Assembly (NCBI RefSeq): GCF_000284035.1
Contig: NC_016887.1
Coordinates: forward strand, 3,720,001 to 3,784,000
Origin: Nocardia cyriacigeorgica GUH-2
GTDB taxonomy: Bacteria > Actinomycetota > Actinomycetes > Mycobacteriales > Mycobacteriaceae
Length of the DNA stretch: 64,000 bases
Direction of reading: 5' to 3'
Below, piece by piece: positions 16,756 through 25,925 of the stretch. The translations under genes were made by a program, and so were the position numbers. The notes beneath the pieces are model-generated. The model ran no database searches, was not told the DNA's origin, and worked only from the letters and a program-made list of their open reading frames with translations. The first letter of the stretch is position 1; each line of letters starts with the position of its first letter.

Positions 16756-19700
16756 ATGACGCTCATTCACGGCGGGGTACGTTTCGTGCCCACCCGCGCG
16801 GGGATCGTGAACCTGTGGGACTACCGCGATCAGGAGTTCTGCTTCGCCGACGGCCGGTTGGTGCTGCGCGGGCCGAACGGTTCCGGCAAGACCAAGGCGC
16901 TGGAGGTGCTGTTCCCGTTCGTGCTCGACGGGCGGATCGAACCGCGCAGGCTGAACCCGTTCGCCGGTGAAGAGCGCACGATGAAGTCGAATCTGCTGTA
17001 TCGCAAGCAGGAATCGGCGTACTCGTATGTCTGGATGGAGTTCGCGCGCGGCGACTGGGACGACCCCGAGGTGGTGACCGTCGGGATCGGGATGCGAGCC
17101 ACGCGGTCGTCGGACAAGGTGACGCGCTGGTATTTCGTCGCCGACGGTCGCGTGGGTGTGGACTTCTCGCTGCTCGGACCCGATGACCGGCCGTTCACCC
17201 GGAAGCAGCTGGCCGAGCAGATCGGCTCGGACGCGATCGTGGATCGTCCGGTGGAGTACCGCGCCGCGATCGATGCGCGCATGTTCGGGCTCGGGCAGCA
17301 ACGCTATGACCAGCTCATCAACCTGATCCTCACGTTGCGCCGCCCGCAGCTGGCCAAGAACCTCGACCCGCGCGGGCTGTCACAGGCGCTGACCGATGGT
17401 CTGCGGCCGCTGGACGAGCAGCTGATCATGGATGCCGCGCGCTCGTTCAGCGATATGGAGGAGGTTGGGCGAACGCTGGCGGGCCTGGTCCACGCCGACA
17501 CCGCGACCAGGGACTTCGTGGCCGTCTACCGGAAATACCTTGCGGTGCAGGCCAAGACCGACGTCGACCAGGTCGCGGCCCGTTTGGATGCGGTCACCCA
17601 CGCCTCGACCGCGCTGTTCGCGGCAACGGCATTGCGGGAGCGCCGGGAAGGCGAGCGCACCGCCGCCGAAGCGCGCGCCGAGGACGCCGACCGCGCCTAC
17701 GAGCAGGCGATCGCCGATCGGGAGACGCTGCAACGGTCGAGCGCCTATGAGGGCAAGCAGCAGCTCGAGGATCTCGCCGATGCCGTGCGCCGGCTCGAGG
17801 TGTCCGCGGGCGCGCACCGCGACAAGGCGGTCAAGGCCGCGCAGACGCTCGACCAGCGCACGCAGGAGGCCGAACGCGCCGCCGCTGCGGTCGCCACCAC
17901 TGCTGCGGCGCTCTCCCGCGGTGAAGACGAATTGCGTTCCGCCGCTGAGGAAGCCGGGATCTCCTGGTCGCCGTTGCCGGAGGGATCGCGGGCCGAGCAG
18001 CTGACCGCCGCCGTGCGCGGGCACGCCGAGGAACGCGACGCCGATGTGCGCGCCGTCCGCCAGGCCCTCGGGCTACTGGACACCGCGACCGCCGAACGGA
18101 CCAGGGCCGAACGGCTGGCCGACCGCGCCCGCACCGCCCGCGACGAGGCCGGCGCCGAGATCGCCCGCGCCGAGGCCGCGGTGGCCGTTGCCCGCACCGA
18201 AGCGAGTGCGGCACTGCGGGAGTGGTGGTCGGCGCATCGCGAGGTGTACGCCGCCGGCGGTAACGATATCGTCGACGCGCTCGAGACCGCGCTCGCCCAT
18301 ACCGGCGCCGACGAGGTCGCGGGACTGTCGGAAATCCTGGCCGAGCACGCCGAACCGCTGCTCGACGAGCTGCGCACGCGACGTCAAGAAGCCAAGGCCC
18401 ACGCGGCCGCCGCCGCCCAAAAGGTGCGCGAGCTCACCGCCGAACGTGATCGGGTGGCCGCCCAGCGCGACGACGCTCCCCCCTCCTCAGCCACCCGCAC
18501 CGACTCGCGCGACGGGCGCCCCGGCGCACCGCTGTGGCAGTTGGTGCGTTTCGCCGACGACGTGCCCGCTGAGGAAGCAGCCGGTATCGAATCGGCCCTG
18601 GCCGCAGCCGGTCTGCTGGATGCCTGGGTCTGCGCCGATGCCGACCGCCCTGCGGAGTTCGAGTCGGAGTTGTTCCTCGTCCCGCTGCCGGAACATGAGC
18701 GTCCGACCAGGCGCACCCTCGCCGATGTGCTCGTCGTGGAGGACGATTCCGACGCTCTCGAGGTGCCGCGCGCGGAAGTCGCTGCGGTGCTGGCATCTAT
18801 CGCTCTGGGCGATGCCGCGACCGGCGGGAGCGTCACGTCCTCGCTCACCGACGCGCCTGGTGACGCCGCGCCAACCCCCTCCGGCCAGGATGCGCCGGAA
18901 CAGGCGAGCGATTCAGCCGACAACGGCATCGCGATCCGGCCGAACCCGGACGGTGGTGCGGCTGCCGGGTCGCGCTCGGTCGCTGCCGACCAGGTCAGCG
19001 TTTCGGCGTCGGGGCATTTCCGCAGCGGCATCCAGCTGGGCCGCCACCGCAAACCGCACGCCGAGTTCATCGGCACCACCGCACGCGCACGCAGGCGGGA
19101 GTTGCGCATCATCGAGCTCGAGCAGGCGATCGAGGCCGCCACCGCCGCTCAGCGCGCGGCCGCCGACGAGGAGACCGAGGTGAGCGCGCGGTTGTCTCGA
19201 ATCAGCGCCGCCGCCAAGGCTTTGCCCCGCCCCACCGGCGTCACCGCCGCATTGCGTGCGGTATCCGAATGCGCCGGCATGCTGCGCTCCAAGTCCGAGG
19301 CCGCAACCCAGGCCGACGCCGATCTCGACCACGCGGTGGGACAGGTGGCTGCGGCGGAGAAGGCGCTGCGCACCGCCGCCGTCGCGCACCGCACGCCCCG
19401 CGACGCTCGGGAACTCGATGCGCTCGCCGCCGCCATCCGTCATTTCGAGAACACCGGTACCGGATTGCTGCGGCTGCGCGCCGAACACGAGCGCGACCGG
19501 GAACGCGAACGGGAAGCGGCGGACCGGCATGGCGAGGCACGTGATCTGGCCGAGGCGTTCGCCGAAGAGGCCGAAGCCGCGCAGGCCGGGTTCGAGGAGC
19601 AGTCGCGCAAACTGGAGACCCTGCGCGAATCACTCGGCGCGAGCGCCGCCGATATCGACCGCGATCTCGAGCAGGCCCGCGAACGCATCGAGGCGGCCCG

Positions 19701-21105
19701 CGCCGAACAGAAAGCCGCGCGCAAGGCCGCCAATGCGGCGATCGAGGCCGTCGGCGACGCGGAGGCCGCGTACCGCACCGCCCACGAATCGCTGGGCACC
19801 GCGCTCACCGAGGTGCTCGCCGACGTGCGCGCGCTGGCCCCGTATGCGCAGCCCGATCTGCTGGCGCTGCTCGGCGCGAACACCGAATGCCGGTGGCCGA
19901 GCAGTGAGGCGGCGTGGTCGACACCGGATCAGCTGCTCTACCGGATCGCCTCGGCGGGACCGGAATCGGAGCCGTCGGTGCTGCCCGACGAAGTGGCCGA
20001 GCTGTTCGCCGAGCTGCGCACTGCCACCGAGTCGGTGCGCGCCACCGAAGCCGGTCGCAAATCCACCCGGAGCGCGGTGACCACGGCGCTGCAGGAATTC
20101 GACGCCGCCCTCGCCGCCTCCGGCCGCGACTACCGGGTGCACTGGGACGCCGCCGACGGGCTGACCGTGGTGCGCGTGCACGACGAACACGGTGTCGCCC
20201 CACTGGCCGACTTCGCCACCCGCGTCGACGCCGCCCGCCGCGATCAGGAGCTGCTGCTCACCGACGCCGAGCGCCGCATCCTCGAAGACGCCCTGCTCAC
20301 CGGCCTGGCCCAGCAGATCCACGAACGCACCAGCGACGCCCGCGAGTTGATCAGCCGGATGAGCGCGGAGATGAAGCAGCGGCGCATGTCTTCGGGCAAC
20401 ACCATCGGCGTGCACTGGCTGCTCGCCGACGGTCTGTCCGACGCCGCCCGCGCCATGTGCAAACTGCTCGACCGCGACACCTCCGCCCTCAGCGCCGATG
20501 ATCTCGCGGCCATCCGCGCACACTTCGCCGCCGAGATCCGCGCCGCCCGCGCCGCCCACCCGGAACGCTCCTACCCCGAAATCCTCGCCGCCACCCTCGA
20601 TTACCGCATCTGGCGGGTGTTCTCGTTCACCCTGATCTCCGCCGACGGCAGCGAAGACCGCCTCACCGTCGCCCGCCACAGCGCCCTGTCCGGCGGCGAA
20701 CAATCGGTCTCCCTGCACCTGCCGCTGTTCGCCGCCGCCCACGTCATGCTCGACTCCGCCGACCCGCAGGCCCCGCGCCTGCTCGCACTCGACGAAGCGT
20801 TCGCCGGCGTCGACGACAACGGCCGCAGCGAACTGCTCGGCCTCAGCGTCCAATTCGACCTCGACCTGTTCATGACCGGCTATGACCTGTGGATCACCTA
20901 CCCCCACGTCCCCGCCTGCGCCCACTACGACCTAGCCCACTCCACCGCCGAAAACACCGTCAGCGCCACCCTCCTCGTCTGGGACGCCGGCGACCTCCTC
21001 GCCGAACACGACGGCACCGACCTCACCACCGCCCTCCACTCCCCCAACCGCCGGCGGTTGCCCCATTCGATCCATGGGGGGTTGCCGTTGGAGCCCGTCG
21101 GGTGA
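16756..21105 (+). CDS. jetC: Wadjet type II JetC, SMC-like ATPase (TIGR02680-like)
   Basis: A 1449-residue SMC/MukB-like ATPase. Walker A is GPNGSGKT (39-46). The ABC signature SGGEQ lies near residue 1312 and Walker B LLALDEAF near 1341-1348, followed by DDNGRSELL. Between them run about 1200 residues of Ala/Glu/Arg-rich coiled coil, with a hinge-like block around residues 600-680 (LVRFADDVPAEEAAGIESALAAAGLLDAW). It would form the DNA-loop-extruding motor of the complex. The length is normal and all ATPase motifs are intact. The nuclease gene jetD normally follows; here nothing like it does. Confidence 0.9.
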   Translation: MTLIHGGVRFVPTRAGIVNLWDYRDQEFCFADGRLVLRGPNGSGKTKALEVLFPFVLDGRIEPRRLNPFAGEERTMKSNLLYRKQESAYSYVWMEFARGDWDDPEVVTVGIGMRATRSSDKVTRWYFVADGRVGVDFSLLGPDDRPFTRKQLAEQIGSDAIVDRPVEYRAAIDARMFGLGQQRYDQLINLILTLRRPQLAKNLDPRGLSQALTDGLRPLDEQLIMDAARSFSDMEEVGRTLAGLVHADTATRDFVAVYRKYLAVQAKTDVDQVAARLDAVTHASTALFAATALRERREGERTAAEARAEDADRAYEQAIADRETLQRSSAYEGKQQLEDLADAVRRLEVSAGAHRDKAVKAAQTLDQRTQEAERAAAAVATTAAALSRGEDELRSAAEEAGISWSPLPEGSRAEQLTAAVRGHAEERDADVRAVRQALGLLDTATAERTRAERLADRARTARDEAGAEIARAEAAVAVARTEASAALREWWSAHREVYAAGGNDIVDALETALAHTGADEVAGLSEILAEHAEPLLDELRTRRQEAKAHAAAAAQKVRELTAERDRVAAQRDDAPPSSATRTDSRDGRPGAPLWQLVRFADDVPAEEAAGIESALAAAGLLDAWVCADADRPAEFESELFLVPLPEHERPTRRTLADVLVVEDDSDALEVPRAEVAAVLASIALGDAATGGSVTSSLTDAPGDAAPTPSGQDAPEQASDSADNGIAIRPNPDGGAAAGSRSVAADQVSVSASGHFRSGIQLGRHRKPHAEFIGTTARARRRELRIIELEQAIEAATAAQRAAADEETEVSARLSRISAAAKALPRPTGVTAALRAVSECAGMLRSKSEAATQADADLDHAVGQVAAAEKALRTAAVAHRTPRDARELDALAAAIRHFENTGTGLLRLRAEHERDREREREAADRHGEARDLAEAFAEEAEAAQAGFEEQSRKLETLRESLGASAADIDRDLEQARERIEAARAEQKAARKAANAAIEAVGDAEAAYRTAHESLGTALTEVLADVRALAPYAQPDLLALLGANTECRWPSSEAAWSTPDQLLYRIASAGPESEPSVLPDEVAELFAELRTATESVRATEAGRKSTRSAVTTALQEFDAALAASGRDYRVHWDAADGLTVVRVHDEHGVAPLADFATRVDAARRDQELLLTDAERRILEDALLTGLAQQIHERTSDARELISRMSAEMKQRRMSSGNTIGVHWLLADGLSDAARAMCKLLDRDTSALSADDLAAIRAHFAAEIRAARAAHPERSYPEILAATLDYRIWRVFSFTLISADGSEDRLTVARHSALSGGEQSVSLHLPLFAAAHVMLDSADPQAPRLLALDEAFAGVDDNGRSELLGLSVQFDLDLFMTGYDLWITYPHVPACAHYDLAHSTAENTVSATLLVWDAGDLLAEHDGTDLTTALHSPNRRRLPHSIHGGLPLEPVG

Positions 21106-21153
21106 ATCGCGCGGGCCCGGCCGGGCACCACGTCCGGCCGGACCTCGACCCCC

Positions 21154-21246
21154 TCATTCCCCATCCGGCCACCAGATCGCCAACACCACCACGAGCAGCG
21201 GCAATCCGACCGCAACCGCGAACCCACCGATCTCCCAACCGCTCAC
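21154..21246 (-). CDS. 30-residue single-pass membrane peptide, coupled to the resolvase-like gene
   Basis: A tiny gene. The GTG at 21246-21244 overlaps the TGA of the upstream resolvase-like gene (21245-21243) as GTGA, the classic coupled arrangement, and the stop is at 21156-21154. The peptide has a short N-terminal part (VSGWEIGGF), one membrane helix (AVAVGLPLLVVVLAIWW) and an acidic end (PDGE). Length, hydrophobicity and coupling argue for a real product. The function is unknown; a membrane anchor or partner of the resolvase-like protein is possible. Confidence 0.55.
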   Translation of the reverse strand: MSGWEIGGFAVAVGLPLLVVVLAIWWPDGE

Positions 21247-21572
21247 CGCCCATGGCCGATCGTCGCCCACCGCGCGAACGACAGTCTCGGCAGCACCACC
21301 TCCACATCGGCAATCTCCATCACCCTGTTCAGCTCGAGCGGTCCGAGATGCTCAGGCGCAGGCATGATCACCACCTCGGCCCCCGCGCCACGCACCTGAT
21401 CGACCACCGGAAGCACCGACAACGGATGTGGCCATACAACCCGATACCCGAGCCGCCTCGCCAGGCGTTGGATTTGCGCCGCATCCCAGTCCGGAGCTGT
21501 GCTCACGTCATGGTCGATCCATCCGAATGCAGTCGATCTGATCAACGAGCCCCCTGTCGTGTTCGATGGCAT
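21243..21572 (-). CDS. second degenerate resolvase-like small protein
   Basis: Up to 109 residues, built like the protein at 11910-12215. It has helix-strand WDAAQIQRLARRLGYRVVW, then VVDQVRGAGAEVVIMPAPEHLGPLELNRVMEIADVEVVLP, which matches the strand-helix order of a serine-recombinase domain without the catalytic Ser or Arg set. The ATG at 21572 gives the longest form; a GTG at 21506 would remove 22 residues and better matches the domain border. Neither has a clear Shine-Dalgarno. It is divergent from the XRE gene at 21724 and coupled to the small membrane peptide downstream. It sits where jetD would be expected. Confidence 0.55.
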   Translation of the reverse strand: MPSNTTGGSLIRSTAFGWIDHDVSTAPDWDAAQIQRLARRLGYRVVWPHPLSVLPVVDQVRGAGAEVVIMPAPEHLGPLELNRVMEIADVEVVLPRLSFARWATIGHGR

Positions 21573-21723
21573 GCACCCGCCGCCGGGGTCGCGGCACTCG
21601 GCGGCGGGGCTGGGACGAGACTGCCGCTACATCCGGACGTGGGCTGCCACACGATCGCCACAGCTTGTTCGGACACTGCGCACGTCGTTGATGCGCGACA
21701 GTTCTTCCGCCAAGCTGGGATTC

Positions 21724-22923
21724 ATGGCCAGTGACAACAAGCACAGCATCGGCGAGCGGATTGCGACCCTACGGAAGCTTCATGGCGCCACCCAGCATGC
21801 GCTTGCCCTGCGCGCCAACGTGTCCTACTCCCTGCTGCGCAAAGTCGAACGTGGCGAGCGGCCGGCCAGCCCTACCTTCGTCGCGGCCATCGCTCGGGCG
21901 CTTTCGGTCGGCGTCATCGACCTGACCGAGCAGCCGTATGACGCCCGGAATGCACGGCCCGAATCCGAACAGGCCGGAATTCCCGCGTTGCGCCAAGCAC
22001 TCGTCGAAGGCGATGATCCCGAATTGGACGCCGAACCACGGTCACTCGCCGATCTTCGCCGCGAAGTCGCGATGATCAAGGAGCTTGATCGCCGTACCAA
22101 GCACGCCGAGGTGGTGCGCGCACTGCCCGACGTGTTGCGGCATCTGCATCGAGCCTGCAATGACGTACCGGCGGCGCACCGCCCGGCAGCACACGAACTC
22201 ATCTCCTCGGCGTACGCATTCGCCGTCATCTCGCTCTACCGGCTCGGCCATCTCGACTTGGCACACCTGGCAGATGAACGATCACGAGCTACGGCCGCGC
22301 TTGGCGACGATCCGCTGCGCGCCGCTGTAGCTGAGTGGAATCACGCGTTGATTCTCCTGTTCGATGGGTCCTATCGAATCGGACTGCGTTCCATCGACCG
22401 CTCAATGGGCTATCTCGGCCACAGCACCGACAGCGTGGCTGCCACAGCGGTCCAAGGAGCGTTGCACCTGCGGGCGGCCATGCTTGCCGCACGGTCCGGT
22501 GACGCCGACCTTGCCGATACCCATGTGTCGGAAGCAGCCGATCTCACTGCTCCCGGGCAGGAAGTCGCGAACTACTACGGCACGAAATTCGGCGCCGCCA
22601 ATGTCGCAATCCATCGTGTTGCCGTTCCGGTCGAGTTATCGGACGGCACCACTGCGGTGACGCGCGCATCGAGCATCCGCTTGCCGACCGACACGGCACC
22701 CAGCCGCGCCGGTCACTACTGGATCGACCTGGCGCGGGCTTGGCTGCTGCACGGAAACCGTGGTCGCGCACTGGACTCGCTCCAACAGGCGCGCAGAATA
22801 GCGCCGCAACTGACCCGGTATCACCCGCAAGTGCACGAAACCGTGCATGCCCTGGCGGTCAGCGATTCCCGCTCGACACACAGCCTGTCGCATTTCGCGG
22901 CATGGTGCGGGGTGCGTAGCTGA
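21724..22923 (+). CDS. XRE-type regulator with TPR-like C-terminal domain
   Basis: A 399-residue regulator. Its canonical XRE helix-turn-helix lies at about 8-65 (IGERIATLRKLHGATQHALALRANVSYSLLRKVERGERPASP). The remainder is helical with TPR-like repeats (for example HLDLAHLADERSRATAALGDD, HYWIDLARAWLLHGNRGRALDSLQQARRI). The start is ATG 21724 with a weak AGCTGGGA upstream. It is divergent from the resolvase-like gene and 12 bp upstream of a flavoprotein gene, so it probably heads an operon with it. Confidence 0.8.
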   Translation: MASDNKHSIGERIATLRKLHGATQHALALRANVSYSLLRKVERGERPASPTFVAAIARALSVGVIDLTEQPYDARNARPESEQAGIPALRQALVEGDDPELDAEPRSLADLRREVAMIKELDRRTKHAEVVRALPDVLRHLHRACNDVPAAHRPAAHELISSAYAFAVISLYRLGHLDLAHLADERSRATAALGDDPLRAAVAEWNHALILLFDGSYRIGLRSIDRSMGYLGHSTDSVAATAVQGALHLRAAMLAARSGDADLADTHVSEAADLTAPGQEVANYYGTKFGAANVAIHRVAVPVELSDGTTAVTRASSIRLPTDTAPSRAGHYWIDLARAWLLHGNRGRALDSLQQARRIAPQLTRYHPQVHETVHALAVSDSRSTHSLSHFAAWCGVRS

Positions 22924-22935
22924 GAGTATGGACCT

Positions 22936-23490
22936 ATGAACGACCGTGAAATGCCCGTACTGTACGCCATTGTCACGGGCTCACCCGCCGCTCGCGACGT
23001 GGGCAAGCTTGTGGATCTCGCCCACGCGGACGGCTGGGACGTCTGCGTAATCGCTTCCCCGGATGGCCGCCGGTTTATCGACGCCGACGCCCTCGCCGCC
23101 AAGACCGGACACCCGGTCCGCAGCCAGTACAAGGAACCCGACGCCCCGGATGTGCTCCCACCCGCCGACGCCATCATCGCCGCACCGATCACCTGCAATT
23201 CGCTCGCCAAGTGGGCTGCGGGCATCTCCGACACCCTGCCGCTAGGCATCCTGGTAGAAGCAGTCGGTAAGGGACTCCCGGTCGTGGCCATGCCGTTCTC
23301 GAACTGGGCACAGATCAGTTTTCCCGCCGTGCAAGACGCAATGCGCAAACTGTCCGATTGGGGCGTGACGGTGCTCGTCGGCGACGATGTGTACAAACAG
23401 CACGAGCCCGGAACCGGCGACAGGTACCTCGATCTGTTCCCGTGGCACCTCGCTTGGCAGGAATTGCTGGCGAGATACCCGGGCACCTGA
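22936..23490 (+). CDS. flavoprotein (PF02441, phosphopantothenoylcysteine-decarboxylase-like)
   Basis: A 184-residue HFCD-type flavoprotein. It has a nucleotide-binding start (LYAIVTGSPAARDVGKLVDLAHADGWDVCVIASPDG), the AIIAAPITCNSLAKWAAGISD segment typical of the family, and LPVVAMPFSNWA. Such proteins bind FMN and often decarboxylate cysteine-like groups. It is not the Dfp/CoaBC enzyme, since it lacks the synthetase half. Pairing with a TPR-XRE regulator is common in actinomycetes; the substrate is unknown. Confidence 0.8.
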   Translation: MNDREMPVLYAIVTGSPAARDVGKLVDLAHADGWDVCVIASPDGRRFIDADALAAKTGHPVRSQYKEPDAPDVLPPADAIIAAPITCNSLAKWAAGISDTLPLGILVEAVGKGLPVVAMPFSNWAQISFPAVQDAMRKLSDWGVTVLVGDDVYKQHEPGTGDRYLDLFPWHLAWQELLARYPGT

Positions 23491-23796
23491 GCTGCGCGAT
23501 GTTCATCGCCGGTTACCGTGTGGATCGGTAGATGTCTGATGTTATCGATCAGCTTTGACCCGGAACGTGAGTGGTGGGGTTTCCGGCAGAGTGTTCGATC
23601 GTCTATACGACGCAGCCATCGCCTCCGGCGCTATGCCCTCCGACTTGATTACCTGGCGACATATCGCCGACGCGAACGGCGGACTTGGTCTCGATGTTGA
23701 ATCCCCATCTGACGCACGTCGATTCGAGACTGCACTACGCGATTCGGCCGAACGCGAGTTGCGCACCCCAAGGCGGAATAGCCGACCGAGTGGACC
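23491..23796. other. 306-bp stretch without a confident gene
   Basis: A possible plus-strand frame opens with TTG at 23555 and reads as a plausible helical peptide for about 75 codons (RVFDRLYDAAIASG... SDARRFETALRDSAERELR). It then runs on, antisense to the HAD remnant, to 24157. It may be the leftover of a small gene. I see no Shine-Dalgarno and do not call it. Confidence 0.3.
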
Positions 23797-24027
23797 TCAG
23801 GACGCGAGCACCTGCTTGATCGCTGCCAGAAAAGCGGCGGTGTCATCGAGGTCTGGCAGCACAATATCGGCCCCCGCATCCGCAAAAACCTCAGCGCTGT
23901 CGCTGCCCGTTGCTACGGCGAGGACCTTGGCCCCACCATGTTGCGAGATCGGCCCGCCGAATGAGCAGCGATCCCACGTCAGGAAGCCTACGTGCTCGAC
24001 CATCGGCACTTCGTCCGATGAGCTCAC
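23797..24027 (-). pseudogene. C-terminal remnant of a HAD-type hydrolase
   Basis: The open frame encodes 76 residues. Residues from about 30 on (HGGAKVLAVATGSDSAE...AGADIVLPDLDDTAAFLAAI) match the end of HAD hydrolases, where a conserved glycine/aspartate block precedes VLPDL-D/S-D-T. The N-terminal nucleophile motif (DxDxT), the cap domain and motifs II-III are absent, and the first 29 residues fit nothing. This is a truncated, probably dead copy inside the accessory island. Confidence 0.6.
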
Positions 24028-24094
24028 GCGACAGCCGCGAGTTTACGATGCGCTGACTCGATGCATGGCCGTGATGTTGAAACGTGCCTGTCAC

Positions 24095-24829
24095 CTACCG
24101 CCTGAGTCGCTTGACATCCAAAGGTTCTTCGGTGACCGTCCCGTCCGATCGGCGTGACAATCTATATGCTCCTGCATTGCTTCTGTCGCTGATTGCAGTC
24201 ACGTAATCCGTACCAGAGAAATGCAACCCCGCGCCCGCGTCTGTAGCAAATCCATCTGGTAAACACAGTGACGATACGCATTCATGAAAATGATCACGGC
24301 GTTCTCGATAGTGCACGGCGTTGGAAAAGGGAAGGAAGCCCAGCCCGTTCACAAATGGTCGCAGATCACCGAACGAGTCCGTGGTGCCGCCATCGAACCA
24401 GCACGCCGACCCAGCCGATTCACCACCGAGAACTATTCCTTCTTCCCAGCACTCTCGAAGAACTACATCCAGCTCATGTGCGCGCCACACAGCCAGCAAG
24501 TTGACTACGCTCCCCCGGTCGACCCACACCACATCCTGTCCGAGCAAGTGCGCCGAGACGTCGGATACGTTGGGCTTGTCGAACAAGGCAAGGTGACTTG
24601 CCTCCACATCGGCTCTAGCAAAGGCCGCGTAGAAAGCGTCGATACTGGACGATTCGTCGCCGGTTCCAGTTGATACAAAACACAACTTCGGCCGTGACGA
24701 ATTGCCTGCCAGCTCAAAGGCGTAGCGGAAGACCGGCGAAGGCTCCCACGGCTCTCGCGCCCGATTGAAACCCATGGAGGTCGCCAAGATAGTTGGATGC
24801 TCAGCAGCCACGACAAGGAATCTACCCAA
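24095..24829 (-). CDS. S51-family peptidase (peptidase E-like)
   Basis: A 244-residue protein of the dipeptidase E family, which cleaves Asp-X dipeptides with a Ser nucleophile. The nucleophile elbow is GGESAGSACWF (Ser about residue 138), followed by GGTTDSFGDLRP and the AVHY region. The block DVVWVDRGSVVNLLAVWRAH matches the family, but the usual glycine pair before Ser-Val reads Asp-Arg here. The start is TTG 24829 with no Shine-Dalgarno, so a GTG at 24811 is possible. GC content is visibly lower than in the flanking core genes. The natural substrate may be another small peptide or conjugate. Confidence 0.8.
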   Translation of the reverse strand: MGRFLVVAAEHPTILATSMGFNRAREPWEPSPVFRYAFELAGNSSRPKLCFVSTGTGDESSSIDAFYAAFARADVEASHLALFDKPNVSDVSAHLLGQDVVWVDRGSVVNLLAVWRAHELDVVLRECWEEGIVLGGESAGSACWFDGGTTDSFGDLRPFVNGLGFLPFSNAVHYRERRDHFHECVSSLCLPDGFATDAGAGLHFSGTDYVTAISDRSNAGAYRLSRRSDGTVTEEPLDVKRLRR

Positions 24830-25172
24830 TCAGCAGGCGAACGTGCGCCGCTCGTACGCCACATAGCAGCGACTCGCGCTGGACGCAGCATGTCGCTACC
24901 TAGCGTGGAGTTCGAATCCGACATCGGTCGCAAGATCAGCCCCCTACCCGAAGGGCGTTGCCATCGCCGTGCCTGGCGTGGCGGAGCGCCCTGTCGGGCG
25001 ACGGGCTCTCACACCTGCGGGCGTTCGCGCCGGTTTTGCGAACGCTGGTAACACATCCGAGATGGCCGTCGTTTGTCTCAACTACTGTCGACCAGGCCAC
25101 CGCAGACGACCGCCTCACCGTCCGAGCGCGACAACTCTTGGAACAAGTCCACTATCTCGTTGGGAGCACGGA
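24830..25172. other. 343-bp spacer without a confident gene
   Basis: No supported coding frame is seen. It must contain the promoters for the divergent peptidase and HD-protein genes. A TTCGAATCC string at 24909-24917 resembles a tRNA T-loop but cannot pair into a stem. Confidence 0.5.
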
Positions 25173-25811
25173 ATGAGCACCGATGCCAATAGCGCAGAGG
25201 AAGCGGTCACGTTCGCTTACGAGCTCGGTTATCTGAAATCGCTCCCGAGGGCTGGTTGGCTGCGCGCGGGGATCACGGATGGCGAATCCGTCGCCGCCCA
25301 TTCGTGGCGGGTGGCCGTACTGGCGTTCGCGCTTGCCGTGATGGAAGGCGCCGACGCACACCGCGCAGCTGTGTTGGGCTTGTTTCACGACATTCCGGAA
25401 ACCCGATATGGTGACGTGCAAGCGTCGGGGAAGGCCTATGTCACCCAGGTGCCCGCTGTCGAAGTGGTGGCCGATCAAACCGCCGGCCTGCCTGGGGAAC
25501 TGGCCGATCGCATCTGCGCGGCCGTAGCCGAACACGAATCCGCCAAACAGCCCGGGGCGAGCCTGGAAGCCCTGTGTTCTCGTGACGCCGACAAACTCGA
25601 CCTGCTGCTCACCGCTCGTGAGTACCAGGAAGCAGGGCGCGGGGCTGCCTCGATGGATCGGTTCATCCGGAGCATGATCCCCCTCATCACCACTACGGCC
25701 GGAAAGGGCCTGGCCGAAGCTGCATTGGCCGTGCCACCCACCGCCTGGTGGGACGAGTTCGCCAGGAAATTCGGAACCGCAGCAGCATGGGAACGCCCCA
25801 CCCGTGGATAG
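25173..25811 (+). CDS. HD-domain phosphohydrolase (YfbR-like 5'-deoxynucleotidase family)
   Basis: A 212-residue HD-superfamily protein. The metal ligands are visible as H in ESVAAHSWRVA, HD in LGLFHDIPETRYGD and D in CSRDADKLDLLL, the layout of YfbR/HDDC2-type 5'-nucleotidases acting on deoxynucleoside monophosphates. The start is ATG 25173, with GGGAG upstream. The ADP-ribosylglycohydrolase gene follows at 25926 on the same strand. Loss or gain of nucleotides and ADP-ribose marks both enzymes, so they may serve a shared house-cleaning or defence role, which is inference. Confidence 0.8.
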   Translation: MSTDANSAEEAVTFAYELGYLKSLPRAGWLRAGITDGESVAAHSWRVAVLAFALAVMEGADAHRAAVLGLFHDIPETRYGDVQASGKAYVTQVPAVEVVADQTAGLPGELADRICAAVAEHESAKQPGASLEALCSRDADKLDLLLTAREYQEAGRGAASMDRFIRSMIPLITTTAGKGLAEAALAVPPTAWWDEFARKFGTAAAWERPTRG

Positions 25812-25925
25812 CCAGAGATGGAACGCCCGGGTGCCGACATCGGCTCCACCATCGAGGCCAGCTCGCGCACGGTGGGTGCATCGCCGATCAGTACCGTGTT
25901 AGGCGCGCGATTACGATCGTTATCG

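Noticed and set aside
23555..24157. Plus-strand open frame with TTG start after the flavoprotein gene
   Set aside because: The second half lies antisense to a recognisable HAD remnant and there is no ribosome-binding site; only the first about 75 codons look plausible.
24909..24917. TTCGAATCC string resembling a tRNA T-loop, possible tRNA or att remnant
   Set aside because: The flanking bases cannot form the 5-bp T-stem and no acceptor or anticodon arm is found.
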